From Asticcacaulis sp. (GTDB taxonomy: Bacteria; Pseudomonadota; Alphaproteobacteria; Caulobacterales; Caulobacteraceae): a stretch of 64,000 nt of DNA. The stretch spans positions 1,296,001 to 1,360,000 of the forward strand of contig JANQAC010000002.1 of NCBI GenBank assembly GCA_024707255.1, read 5' to 3'. Each line of letters starts with the position of its first letter. Positions within the stretch are counted from its first letter, which is position 1. Below, in pieces: positions 9,675 to 17,594 of this stretch. The notes beneath the pieces are model-generated. The model did not search any database and had not been told where the DNA came from. It saw only the letters and a program-made list of their open reading frames with translations. Position numbers and translations under genes: made by a program.

Positions 9675-10667
9675 TTAGGAAAGCGTCGCCAGTTCATTGT
9701 AAACAGACCAGAAATAGTCACCGCGATCCAGGTTGACACCCTCAACCTCGCCGACCGCCTGATTGAGACGCGACCACAGTTGCGAATAATTTTGCCCCTT
9801 TTGCGGCGTATCCGTGCTGAGGGCCCGCTCATGGAGGCGATCAGTCAGGCACATCATGAAGGTGGCGAACTTGCGCGCGCCGTCGTTCTTTGCTGAAGAC
9901 GATTTGAACATGGCGGCGACCTGCATCAGTTCGGCGCGCGGCGGCAGCGGTTTTTCCAGCAGCTTGCCGGCGAAGGCATCCATCTCCAGAGCCCCCTCCT
10001 CCATCAGGCTCAACGCCCGGCCCGGCGCGCCATGCGCCAGCCGGACCAGCCGGCCAATGGCTTCTTCATCGATATCGGCACGTTTGCGGAGAAACGACTC
10101 TACCGCCTGATCGGTCCAGGGAATGAAGGTCAGACGGCGGCAGCGCGAACGGATGGTCGGCAGCAAACGGCCGGGCGAATGCGAGATCAGGAAGAGAATG
10201 CCCTTATGCGGCGGTTCCTCAAGAATCTTCAATAAGGCATTGGCGGAATTGATATTCAGGTCATCAACCGAGTCGATAATGCACACCCGATAGGCCGAAC
10301 GCGACGGCGCTTTCGAGAAGAATTCTCCGATCTCGCGTACGGCATCGACGCTGATATTCTTCTTCAGCTTGCTCTCGCCCATTTCGCGTTCGAGCACGAG
10401 AAGATCGGGATGCGAACCGGCAGTAATGAGGCGGACATCGGCATCTTCCGGCGACATGCCGAGCGTCCCATAGCGCGGATCGCGGTCATGTCCCATCAGG
10501 AAACGGGCGCAACGAAAGGCAAAGCTCGCCTTGCCCAAGCCTTGCGGGCCGCACAGCAGCCAGGCGTGATGCAGCCGGTTTTTCTGGTAGGCCGAGGCAA
10601 ACGCCTGGTCCGGTCCTTCTGCCTGCTCGAAGGCAAAACTCTCGCGCGGATGGGTCAACTCGGCCAT
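9675..10667 (-). CDS. holB: DNA polymerase III subunit delta'
   Basis: Delta' is a clamp-loader subunit that works with delta and gamma/tau to open the beta clamp. The 330-residue protein has an AAA+ fold: a modified P-loop GPQGLGKASFAFRCA (residues 39-53), then VCIIDSVDDLNINSANALLKILEEPP with the SRC-type sensor ISHSPGRLLPTIRSRCRRL. These are typical of delta'. Its ATG overlaps the tmk stop (ATGA), so the two are translationally coupled. The sequence GLGKA replaces the GKT/S of active P-loops, as often in delta', which does not hydrolyse ATP. Confidence 0.92.
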   Translation of the reverse strand: MAELTHPRESFAFEQAEGPDQAFASAYQKNRLHHAWLLCGPQGLGKASFAFRCARFLMGHDRDPRYGTLGMSPEDADVRLITAGSHPDLLVLEREMGESKLKKNISVDAVREIGEFFSKAPSRSAYRVCIIDSVDDLNINSANALLKILEEPPHKGILFLISHSPGRLLPTIRSRCRRLTFIPWTDQAVESFLRKRADIDEEAIGRLVRLAHGAPGRALSLMEEGALEMDAFAGKLLEKPLPPRAELMQVAAMFKSSSAKNDGARKFATFMMCLTDRLHERALSTDTPQKGQNYSQLWSRLNQAVGEVEGVNLDRGDYFWSVYNELATLS

Positions 10668-11336
10668 CAGGCGCCCCGTAATTCAGGAAATGTTGACTGC
10701 ACAAGGCCCCAGATATCGGTCGCTATCGGCTCAATACCGCGGTCGGCATCAATAACGCGATAGCGTTCCGGCACCTGACCGGCGCGGGCCAGAAAGCCGG
10801 CGCGCAGGCGTTCGTGAAAAACAAGCCCCTTCGATTCAAAGCGATTTTCGGCATCGCCACGTGACTCGGCGCGCTTGAGCCCCGCCTCGACCGGCATATC
10901 CATTACCAGCACCAGATCCGGCTGAGTGGGCCCCACCACAACGACATCCACCTGCTCGATAAAGGCCGGCGCCACGCCGCCGCCGGCGCCCTGATAGGCG
11001 CGCGACGAATCGGCAAAGCGGTCGCAAACCACCCAGGCGCCGCGTTGCAGAGCCGGCCGGATGACCTTTTCCAGATGATCGGCGCGGGCGGCATACATCA
11101 TCAAAAAGCTCGCTGACCGGCGACCAGCGGGTGGCGTCGCCGCGCACCAGCAGGTCACGCAGGGCTTCGGCACCCTGAGAGCCGCCGGGTTCGCGCGTCT
11201 GCACCACTTCGAGGCCGAGCGCGCGCAGTTTCGCCACCAGGGCCTTGACCTGGGTGGATTTGCCGGCGCCCTCACCGCCTTCAAAGGTGATGAAACGGCC
11301 GCTGTGATGTGCTGGATGTTCGGATGATGTGTTCAC
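10667..11336 (-). CDS. tmk: Thymidylate kinase (frameshifted in this sequence)
   Basis: Thymidylate kinase phosphorylates dTMP to dTDP. The P-loop FEGGEGAGKST and the TREPGGS motif lie in one frame. The body (YAARADHLEKVIRPAL, VVCDRFADSSRAYQGAGGG, MPVEAGLKR) lies in the next. The junction is a run of five A on the plus strand (11103-11107). Removing one gives SELLMMYAAR, the expected family sequence, and 222 residues. A GTG at 11336 is my start because it leaves a normal short leader before GRFITFEGG; TTG at 11378 is possible. As an essential enzyme, it is unlikely to be truly broken. Confidence 0.88.
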
Positions 11337-11395
11337 GCAGCGAGATAGACCGTCTTTTGGCGCAATTCTCAAGTCCAAAAAGCGGGAAAATGCGT

Positions 11396-12169
11396 CTAAT
11401 CGTCGTGAACCAGTATGGCGCCGGTAAAGCCGGCGCTGATGGCTTCCTGGCGGCGTCTTTCGGCCGCCGCTGCGCCTGTGAAGGGGCCAGTATAGACGAT
11501 ATAGAGGCTGTCGCGCGTATTGATGCGGGCATCGGCCAGCCGGTCTTGCGCGCGCTGGGCATTGTCGCGCTGCGAATAGGCCCCGACCTGGACGATATAG
11601 CGCTGGTTGTCATCCGCCGTCTGTGCGGGGGCTGCGGCATAGACCGGCGCGGGCCCCAAACGTTCCGCCGGGCCAAGCCAGGTGATCCTGACGCGGGCGG
11701 TGCCGGAGGTATAGACGCCGAGCGCCTTGGCGGCCCCGCGCGACAGGTCCATGACGCGCCCCTCGACGAACGGCCCGCGATCATTGACCCGGACGCGGAT
11801 CGTTTTGCCATTATCGAGATTGGTGACCTCGGCGATGCTCGGCAGCGGAAAGGTTTTGTGGGCGGCGGTGATGGCGTCAGGGGAAAAATATTCGCCATCG
11901 GCGGTCGTGGCATTGGGGGATTCGCCGCCGTACCAGGAGGCGATGCCGGTCTCGGTGTGGCCAGTGTCGGGGATACGCGGATAGTAGGTCTTGCCGCGCA
12001 CGGTATAGGGTTTGAAATTGCCGGAATTATAGGCCGGATCGCGTGCGATCCCTGGCCCCTCGCCGGAGACATTCGGGCGCGTGGTGGCGCAGGCGGCCAA
12101 TAACATCATGAATACAAGGGGTAAAAGTCTTGTACTTAATGTGCGGAATGAGCTTTCTCGCTCGGACAT
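11396..12169 (-). CDS. rlpA: RlpA-type septal ring lytic transglycosylase lipoprotein
   Basis: RlpA is an outer-membrane lipoprotein that cleaves peptidoglycan strands lacking stem peptides at division sites. The 257 residues show a lipobox signal (LPLVFMMLLAAC) and a double-psi beta-barrel with ETGIASWYGG, TADGE.F and NDRGPFVEGRVMDLSRGAAKALG. A C-terminal SPOR domain (RYIVQVGAYSQRDNAQRAQDRL) binds denuded glycan. An ORF reaches 12244, but I chose ATG 12169 because it places the signal peptide normally. It is the first gene of the rlpA-tmk-holB-tatD-MBL run. Confidence 0.9.
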   Translation of the reverse strand: MSERESSFRTLSTRLLPLVFMMLLAACATTRPNVSGEGPGIARDPAYNSGNFKPYTVRGKTYYPRIPDTGHTETGIASWYGGESPNATTADGEYFSPDAITAAHKTFPLPSIAEVTNLDNGKTIRVRVNDRGPFVEGRVMDLSRGAAKALGVYTSGTARVRITWLGPAERLGPAPVYAAAPAQTADDNQRYIVQVGAYSQRDNAQRAQDRLADARINTRDSLYIVYTGPFTGAAAAERRRQEAISAGFTGAILVHDD

Positions 12170-12372
12170 GGGCCTGATCTCGGCTGGGATGCGACTACAG
12201 ATACCACTCTGCGCGCAATTTGCGAAATCTTGGTTAAAGCGCATTAGGCATGTCAGCTTAAAGTGAAGCTCCTCAGGCTCTGCGCCGCCTTTCGTCTTGG
12301 CGGCACGCGGCGCTCGCCCTCTTCACGTGGGGATGATCTCAATGAAGCCACCGACTGCGCCGTTCCCCGTGC

Positions 12373-12425
12373 GGACAAGTGGCCGAGGGGTTTAAAGCAG
12401 TAGTCTTGACACCGGAGCGTAAGCG
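12373..12425 (+). pseudogene. Decayed tRNA-Ser 5' fragment, copy 1
   Basis: GGACAAGTGGCCGAGGGGTT and the following bases match the 5' half of the intact tRNA-Ser at 12717 up to the anticodon loop (GTCTTGA). The 3' half is missing and is replaced by a sequence starting GGAGCGTAAGCGAACGG. That replacement is shared with copy 2. Confidence 0.7.
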
Positions 12426-12494
12426 AACGGTTCGGCGAAGCCAAAACCGCCGCCGCACCTCTAAGATTTTTTCAACAAAATGGCATCTCAGGAC

Positions 12495-12522
12495 CTGGCA
12501 CAACTCCGGAAGCCCGTTACAA
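12495..12522 (+). promoter_or_regulatory. Duplicated tRNA-Ser promoter of decayed copy 2
   Basis: CTGGCA (12495-12500), a 16-bp spacer and TTACAA (12517-12522) match the promoter of the intact tRNA-Ser gene almost base for base. The promoter was therefore copied together with the tRNA. Confidence 0.5.
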
Positions 12523-12539
12523 GCGCCGTTCCCTCGTGC

Positions 12540-12590
12540 GGACAGGTGGCCGAGTGATTTAGGGCAGTGTCTTGAAACCGAAGCGTAAGC
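12540..12590 (+). pseudogene. Decayed tRNA-Ser 5' fragment, copy 2
   Basis: GGACAGGTGGCCGAGTGATT begins a second 5' half, nearly identical to the intact gene through GTCTTGAAA. The same foreign 3' part as copy 1 follows (AAGCGTAAGCGAACGGTTCGG). Copies 1, 2 and the intact gene are spaced 167 and 177 bp apart and share their upstream and spacer sequence, so the region is a partial tandem duplication. Confidence 0.75.
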
Positions 12591-12671
12591 GAACGGTTCG
12601 GCGTAGCCAAAACCGCCATCGCCCGAAGGGCGATATCCTGTCAATTTTTCAACAAAATAGCATCTCAGGAC

Positions 12672-12699
12672 TTGGCACATGTTCGGAAGCCCGTTACAA
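12672..12699 (+). promoter_or_regulatory. tRNA-Ser promoter
   Basis: TTGGCA (12672-12677) and TTACAA (12694-12699) are separated by 16 bp and end 17 bp before the tRNA. The same arrangement recurs before decayed copy 2. Confidence 0.55.
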
Positions 12700-12716
12700 G
12701 CGCCGTTCTCTCGTGC

Positions 12717-12806
12717 GGACAGGTGGCCGAGTGGTTTAAGGCAGCGGTCTTGAAAACCGCCGTAGGTGGAAGCCTACCGTGGGTTCGAATCCCACCTTGT
12801 CCGCCA
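12717..12806 (+). tRNA. tRNA-Ser (UGA)
   Basis: This is a class II tRNA of 90 nt with acceptor GGACAGG/CTTGTCC. The anticodon loop is CTTGAAA, with TGA at 12751-12753. It has the long variable arm GTAGGTGGAAGCCTAC, a TTCGAAT T-loop, discriminator G and an encoded CCA. Confidence 0.95.
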
Positions 12807-12810
12807 TTAC

Positions 12811-12845
12811 TAAAAAAGCCGGCCCTTTGAGGCTGGCTTTTTTAG
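12811..12845 (+). terminator. Terminator after tRNA-Ser
   Basis: AAAAAAGCCGGCC pairs with GGCTGGCTTTTTT around a short loop, giving a strong stem with a poly-T tail. Confidence 0.8.
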
Positions 12846-13029
12846 TAATGCAGGTGGGGACTTGAATCCACGGATTAAAGCGGGTTCGGCGAGCGCCGAA
12901 GTTTAATCCTGTTAAAACCACCGGCTCCGCTTTTTTGCGGTCAATCGAACAAAAAAAGCCCTTCTCAGTAAGCATCTTGCGCCTCTCAGCTTGCGATGGT
13001 ACGTAATTCGAAGATCAATGGAGGGTGGA

Positions 13030-13527
13030 ATGAAACGTAGTTCAGTTGGCTGGATGAGTTTAATCATATCGGCAATATTGGTACCGTCTTTGGCTTTTGC
13101 TCAAGCGGCGGGTACTGCTTCAAGCACGGCTTCTTCTGTCGCCGCTACGCCGCCCAATCCTGTTGCGGGCCTTTTCGCAGCGATCATTTTTATGGGTATG
13201 TATTTTGCGCCTGGTATTGTCGCAACCTTGCGTAAGCATTCTGCGGTACTAGCGATCTGGGCAGTCAATTTGTTCTTTGGATGGACTATCATAGGATGGA
13301 TATGGGCGCTTATTTGGGCACTTGGTCATACCTTCAATAAAAGCCAACAAAATATAATTGTGACTCAGGTGAATGCTCCTGTAGAATCCAAGCAGGCAGC
13401 TTCACCATTAACGCCTCAACAAGTTTCTGAACAGATCGAAGGTCTAATCGCCTTAAAGGACAAGGGGCATCTTACAGAGGAAGAATTCGGTTTAAGAAAA
13501 GCCGAAGTATTGAAGCGAATGGCATAG
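13030..13527 (+). CDS. Superinfection-immunity-like membrane protein with SHOCT domain
   Basis: The 165-residue protein begins with a signal peptide (LIISAILVPSLAFAQ). It continues with two hydrophobic segments resembling the T4 Imm-type superinfection immunity domain (TLRKHSAVLAIWAVNLFFGW then GWIWALIWAL). It ends in a SHOCT domain (LIALKDKGHLTEEEFGLRKA). The immunity family blocks phage DNA entry in T4, but many chromosomal members have unknown roles. GGAGGGTGG right before ATG 13030 decides the start over the upstream 12991 ATG. Codon use is visibly more AT-rich than neighbouring genes, which suggests acquisition next to the tRNA-Ser gene. Confidence 0.75.
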   Translation: MKRSSVGWMSLIISAILVPSLAFAQAAGTASSTASSVAATPPNPVAGLFAAIIFMGMYFAPGIVATLRKHSAVLAIWAVNLFFGWTIIGWIWALIWALGHTFNKSQQNIIVTQVNAPVESKQAASPLTPQQVSEQIEGLIALKDKGHLTEEEFGLRKAEVLKRMA

Positions 13528-13662
13528 GCGACACCCAAACCTGCGATCCTATAATCGCCACCCCCATGCCGCGCTGACAACGATTTCGCAGCTATAGTCG
13601 TCCCTTAGGATCCCGGGCGCGCTTGCTCGGCGTTCCTGCATTCGTCGCCGTCAACGCAGGAA

Positions 13663-14673
13663 CTACCCCACCACCAGCGGTCGCCGCATCGACAGCTTTC
13701 TGACGGTATGCGTCTTCGAGATCATCACCAGGCTTTCGGTGGTCAGGAACACTTCCCCGCGTGCGGTGGTTTCCTTCTGCACGCCGCGCAGTAAGGCCCC
13801 ATGCGTCACGCCGGTAGCGATAAAGACCGCATCCGAACTGACCAGGTCGTTGAGCATGTATTTGCGGTCGAAATCTGTCAGCCCCAGACGCGCGGCGCGT
13901 TCCCGCTCGTCGCCATTGCGGAAGACCAGCCGCCCCTGGAACTGGCCGCCGACACATTTCAGCGCCGCGCAGGCCAGGACGCCTTCCGGCGCGCCGCCCT
14001 GCCCCAGATAGATGTCGATGCCGGTTTCCGGTTGAGCGGTATGGATGACGCCAGCGACATCGCCATCAGTGATCAGGTGGACGCGGGCGCCAGCCTTGCG
14101 CAAGCTTGTGATGATGCCATCATGGCGCGGCCGATCGAGCACGCAGGCCACGATTTCGGACACGTCGACGCCTTTTGCTTTGGCGAGCGAGCGGACATTT
14201 TCTTCCGGCGTCCAGTCGAGATCGACCACACCTTCGGCATAGCCGGGCCCGATGGCCAGCTTGTCCATATATGTATCCGGCGCGTGCAGCAGCCCGCCGC
14301 GCGGCGCAAATGCGATGACGGCCAGGGCATTGGCCATGGCCTTGGCAGCCAGGGTGGTGCCTTCCAGCGGATCGAGGGCGATATCGATGGCCGGGCCTTT
14401 GCCGGTGCCGACCGTTTCGCCGATATAGAGCATGGGCGCTTCGTCGCGCTCGCCTTCGCCTATGACGATGCGGCCATCCATTTCGATGGAATTGAGCGCG
14501 GTGCGCATGGCATCGACGGCGGCCTGATCGGCGGCTTTTTCATCGCCGCGGCCGATATGGGCATAGCAGGCAATGGCGGCCTCTTCGGCGACGCGGACGA
14601 TATCGAGGCTCAGGTCGAAATCCGTAGCATGGCCACGCCGGGTGTCCTTGGCGAAATCAGCGGTTTCTGGCAT
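13663..14673 (-). CDS. glpX: Fructose-1,6-bisphosphatase class II
   Basis: GlpX dephosphorylates fructose 1,6-bisphosphate in gluconeogenesis. The 336 residues match the class II enzyme. Metal and phosphate motifs are IGRGDEKAADQAAVDAMR, RIVIGEGERDEAPMLYIGE and the catalytic DIALDPLEGTTLAAK, followed by YLGQGGAPEGVLAC. It starts at ATG 14673 and is downstream of a small exported protein on the same strand (gap 46 bp), so they may share a transcript. The 135 bp after it hold no feature I can support. Confidence 0.94.
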   Translation of the reverse strand: MPETADFAKDTRRGHATDFDLSLDIVRVAEEAAIACYAHIGRGDEKAADQAAVDAMRTALNSIEMDGRIVIGEGERDEAPMLYIGETVGTGKGPAIDIALDPLEGTTLAAKAMANALAVIAFAPRGGLLHAPDTYMDKLAIGPGYAEGVVDLDWTPEENVRSLAKAKGVDVSEIVACVLDRPRHDGIITSLRKAGARVHLITDGDVAGVIHTAQPETGIDIYLGQGGAPEGVLACAALKCVGGQFQGRLVFRNGDERERAARLGLTDFDRKYMLNDLVSSDAVFIATGVTHGALLRGVQKETTARGEVFLTTESLVMISKTHTVRKLSMRRPLVVG

Positions 14674-14719
14674 TGCGTTTCTTCTGTAAACTGACGGCGG
14701 TTTAACGCGCCGTCTTATA

Positions 14720-15133
14720 TTATTTTATGACGGGCGGTGGCGCGGCGCGCTTGCGCAGGTCTTCCGCCAGGGCATTGATCTGAGCCGGCGTAGTGGTCTG
14801 GGCTTCGATCGGCGCCGTATGGGCCGGGTCAATGCGGCCACGCGCATCGGCGGCGAAGGTTTCCGGCACGGTGTCATCCCAGACCAGGGCGTCGGTTTCA
14901 GTCTTGAGTTGCTGCCGTTTCCCTAGAGTTTCGGTCACGGCCGCCTGAAACTCGGCGGGAGTGGTGATATCGGTGGGCGGCACGGGAAATTCTGACCATT
15001 TAGGCATGGAGTTGATGTCGGCCTGGGGCGCCGCCGGTTCGGCGGCCGTCTGCGCGAGCAGGTGAGTCGGGCCCACAAGCAGGGCGAGCGCAGCCAATGG
15101 AGCGGACAAACGATGCGCGGATGTGAATTTCAA
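14720..15133 (-). CDS. Small exported hypothetical protein
   Basis: I take the TTG at 15133 as start, with GGAGAG about 8 bp upstream. It gives 137 residues with a signal peptide (SAPLAALALLVGPTHLLAQ). The mature part is Pro/Thr/Ala-rich and contains TTPAEFQAAVTETLGKRQQL. A longer frame reaching 15874 runs antisense through phaC and has the composition of a shadow, so the upstream part is excluded. I do not recognise the family. It is divergent from phaC and upstream of glpX. Confidence 0.55.
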   Translation of the reverse strand: MKFTSAHRLSAPLAALALLVGPTHLLAQTAAEPAAPQADINSMPKWSEFPVPPTDITTPAEFQAAVTETLGKRQQLKTETDALVWDDTVPETFAADARGRIDPAHTAPIEAQTTTPAQINALAEDLRKRAAPPPVIK

Positions 15134-15322
15134 AGGGATGCTCTCCGCTCTGGCGCCTGCATAACCGCCGATATGGCAAGACAATTTGGGCGTGTCCGAA
15201 ATCTGGCGCAAAATACCGGCAGGAGCATGGCCAAGACAAGAGAAATATAAATTTAGTTGTCTTGACGTGAGCCTTGCCGCACGGCCAGTCTGTATCCGGA
15301 TGACTGATTTGGGACGCCGCCT

Positions 15323-17311
15323 ATGACCAAGACACCGCGCAAAACCGCTGCCTCTGCTCCTTCGCCAGAAAAGCCGGCAGCAAAGGCCAGCGCCAAAACG
15401 ATCTCGGCCGCCAAAAAGCCGGTGGCGCCCAAGGTAAAGGCCGCCACCAAACCGAAATCCAAACCGAAACCGGCACCAAAACCAGCGCCTGTCAGAACGC
15501 CCGATCCCGCTCCTAAGCCTGCGAAAACGTCGTCGACGCCGGCCTTCGATTCGGAAACGCTGCGGAAGATGGAGGAACTTTCGGTCAATATCGCCAAGGC
15601 GGCAATGACCGCCCAGAGCGCCCTGGCCAAGACGGTGTTTGCCCAGCCGGAAGCCGGCGGCGCCCCGGCCGATCCCTTTCAGGTCGGGCCGGCCATGACC
15701 GAGGTGATGGGGGCTCTCGCCGCCAAGCCCGACAAGCTGGTGGAGGCACAAAGCGAGCTTCTGACCGGCTATATGGAACTGTGGGGCAAGATGACGCGCC
15801 GCACGCTCGGCACGGAAGCGGCGCCCGGAAAGCCTGCAGACAAGCGATTCGCTGATCCGCACTGGCAGGAGCACGTCATGTTCGACATGATGAAGCAGTC
15901 CTACCTGTTGTCATCGAACTGGATCAACAAGCTGATCTCAAGCGCCGAGGGTGTCGACCCTATGGTCAAGCGCCGGGCGGAATTTTTCACCAAGCTGCTG
16001 ACCGATGCCATGTCGCCGGCCAACTTCCTGCTCTCCAACCCTGCGGCGCTTAAAACCCTGGTCGAAACCAGCGGTGAAAGCCTAGTCAAGGGCATGGAGC
16101 GTTTTGCCGAGGATATGGCGCGCGGCGATGGCAAGCTGAAGATCAGCCAGGCGGATACGGACAGCTTCGTGGTGGGGCGCAATGTGGCGACCACGCCGGG
16201 CAAGGTGATCTATCGCGGCAAATATTTCGAACTGCTGCAATACAGCCCGACCACCGAACAGGTGCGCGAAATCCCCCTGCTGATCTTCCCGCCGTGGATC
16301 AACAAGTTCTATATCCTTGATCTCCAGAGCAAGAATTCACTCATCAAGTGGCTGGTGGACCAGGGCTTTTCTGTCTTTCTGGTTGCGTGGGTCAATCCCG
16401 ACGCCTCGATGAAGGATACCACCTTCGAGGACTATATGTTCGGCGGCATCTATGAAGCCGTGAAGCAGGTCATCGAACAGACCGGCGCGCCGTCGGTCAA
16501 TGCGGTTGGTTACTGCATCGGCGGCACCCTGCTTGGCTGTGCCCTGGCCCATATGGCCGCCACGGGCGACAAGACGATTTCCGCCGCCACCTTCTTCACC
16601 GCCCAGCATGATTTTTCGGAAGCCGGAGACCTCCTGCTGTTTACAAGCGAAAGCTGGTTGAAGGAACTGGAGCGCCAGATGGATGCGGCCGGCGGGGTGC
16701 TGTCCGGCTCGGCCATGGCCGATACCTTCAATTCCCTGCGCGCCAATGATCTGATCTGGTCGTTCTTCGTCAATAACTACTTGCTAGGCAAAGAACTGAC
16801 GCCGTTCGACCTCCTGTGCTGGAACGCTGATCAGACGCGGATGCCCAAGGCGCTGCACATGTTTTACTTGCGCAAGTTCTACGGCGAGAATGCCCTGACC
16901 AATGGCAAACTGACCCTGGCCGGCGTCGATATCGACCTGAAAAAGGTGACCATCCCCATATATGAGCAGGCCGGCCGTGAAGACCATATCGCGCCGCCGG
17001 GTTCGGTCTATAAGGGCTCGAAACTGTTCGGGGGACCGGTCACCTTCATGCTGGCCGGCTCTGGCCATATCGCCGGCGTGGTCAATCACCCGGATGCCAA
17101 GAAATACATGCACTGGCTGAATGACGCCCATCCGGATACGCTTGAGGACTGGATTGAGGGCGCGGTGGAGCACGCCGGTTCCTGGTGGCCGCACTGGGCT
17201 GGCTGGCTGAATGAACGCTCCGGCAAGATGGTTGAAGCCCGTGATCCGGCCAAAGGCAGACTCAAGCCATTGATGGACGCGCCGGGCAGTTATGTTCTGG
17301 TCAAGTCATGA
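15323..17311 (+). CDS. phaC: Class I poly(3-hydroxyalkanoate) synthase
   Basis: PhaC polymerises 3-hydroxyacyl-CoA into polyhydroxyalkanoate granules. The 662 residues include the PhaC N-terminal domain and the alpha/beta hydrolase core. The core shows PPWINKFYILDL, the lipase-like box GYCIGGTLLG with the nucleophilic Cys, and SGHIAGVVNHP with the catalytic His. The first 75 residues are an extra Lys/Ala/Pro-rich extension before the recognisable domain (SETLRKMEEL onward), making the protein longer than many class I enzymes. No phaA/B or phasin gene is adjacent; the 3' neighbour rnj is convergent. Confidence 0.95.
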   Translation: MTKTPRKTAASAPSPEKPAAKASAKTISAAKKPVAPKVKAATKPKSKPKPAPKPAPVRTPDPAPKPAKTSSTPAFDSETLRKMEELSVNIAKAAMTAQSALAKTVFAQPEAGGAPADPFQVGPAMTEVMGALAAKPDKLVEAQSELLTGYMELWGKMTRRTLGTEAAPGKPADKRFADPHWQEHVMFDMMKQSYLLSSNWINKLISSAEGVDPMVKRRAEFFTKLLTDAMSPANFLLSNPAALKTLVETSGESLVKGMERFAEDMARGDGKLKISQADTDSFVVGRNVATTPGKVIYRGKYFELLQYSPTTEQVREIPLLIFPPWINKFYILDLQSKNSLIKWLVDQGFSVFLVAWVNPDASMKDTTFEDYMFGGIYEAVKQVIEQTGAPSVNAVGYCIGGTLLGCALAHMAATGDKTISAATFFTAQHDFSEAGDLLLFTSESWLKELERQMDAAGGVLSGSAMADTFNSLRANDLIWSFFVNNYLLGKELTPFDLLCWNADQTRMPKALHMFYLRKFYGENALTNGKLTLAGVDIDLKKVTIPIYEQAGREDHIAPPGSVYKGSKLFGGPVTFMLAGSGHIAGVVNHPDAKKYMHWLNDAHPDTLEDWIEGAVEHAGSWWPHWAGWLNERSGKMVEARDPAKGRLKPLMDAPGSYVLVKS

Positions 17312-17539
17312 TTTTTCGCCTGCGGCGTTAAATGGTAAGGGTATACACCATTATGGTGTATGCCACATAAAACGACTTGATTTTTGATTCAAGGAATCAA
17401 TATTGATTTTGGCACGATGATCACAATTTTACAAATAATTCAGTAGTTAATGAAAGTACTTGAAGGTTTCAGCTTAATTGCATTGCTGCCGGATTTTCAA
17501 TTATCAATATTGATTTCGTCATTTTACTTCCGGGAAATG
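17312..17539. other. AT-rich convergent intergenic region with paired palindromes
   Basis: The region between phaC and rnj is far more AT-rich than its surroundings. ATACACCA-TTA-TGGTGTAT (17343-17361) could end phaC transcription. AATCAATATTGATT (17395-17408) is a perfect palindrome, and its core ATCAATATTGAT recurs at 17503-17514. I see no supported ORF here. It could hold a small RNA or regulator sites. Confidence 0.5.
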
Positions 17540-17571
17540 AAAAAGCCGCTCACCAAACGGGCGAGCGGCTG
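17540..17571 (-). terminator. Terminator after rnj
   Basis: Read leftward, AGCCGCTC pairs with GAGCGGCT around a loop and is followed by a run of T. It lies directly after the rnj stop. Confidence 0.75.
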
Positions 17572-17594
17572 AAAATCCCTGTCTGAGCGAAAAC

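Noticed and set aside
12339..12680. A minus-strand ORF across the decayed tRNA-Ser copies
   Set aside because: Its repeated peptide simply reflects the DNA duplication of the tRNA units.
12736..12975. A minus-strand reading frame beginning inside tRNA-Ser
   Set aside because: Its C-terminal part is antisense tRNA-Ser sequence and no ribosome-binding site supports it.
15134..15874. Upstream extension of the small exported protein frame, antisense to phaC
   Set aside because: It has Arg/Gly/Phe-rich shadow composition and no family signal; the signal peptide and ribosome-binding site support the TTG start at 15133.
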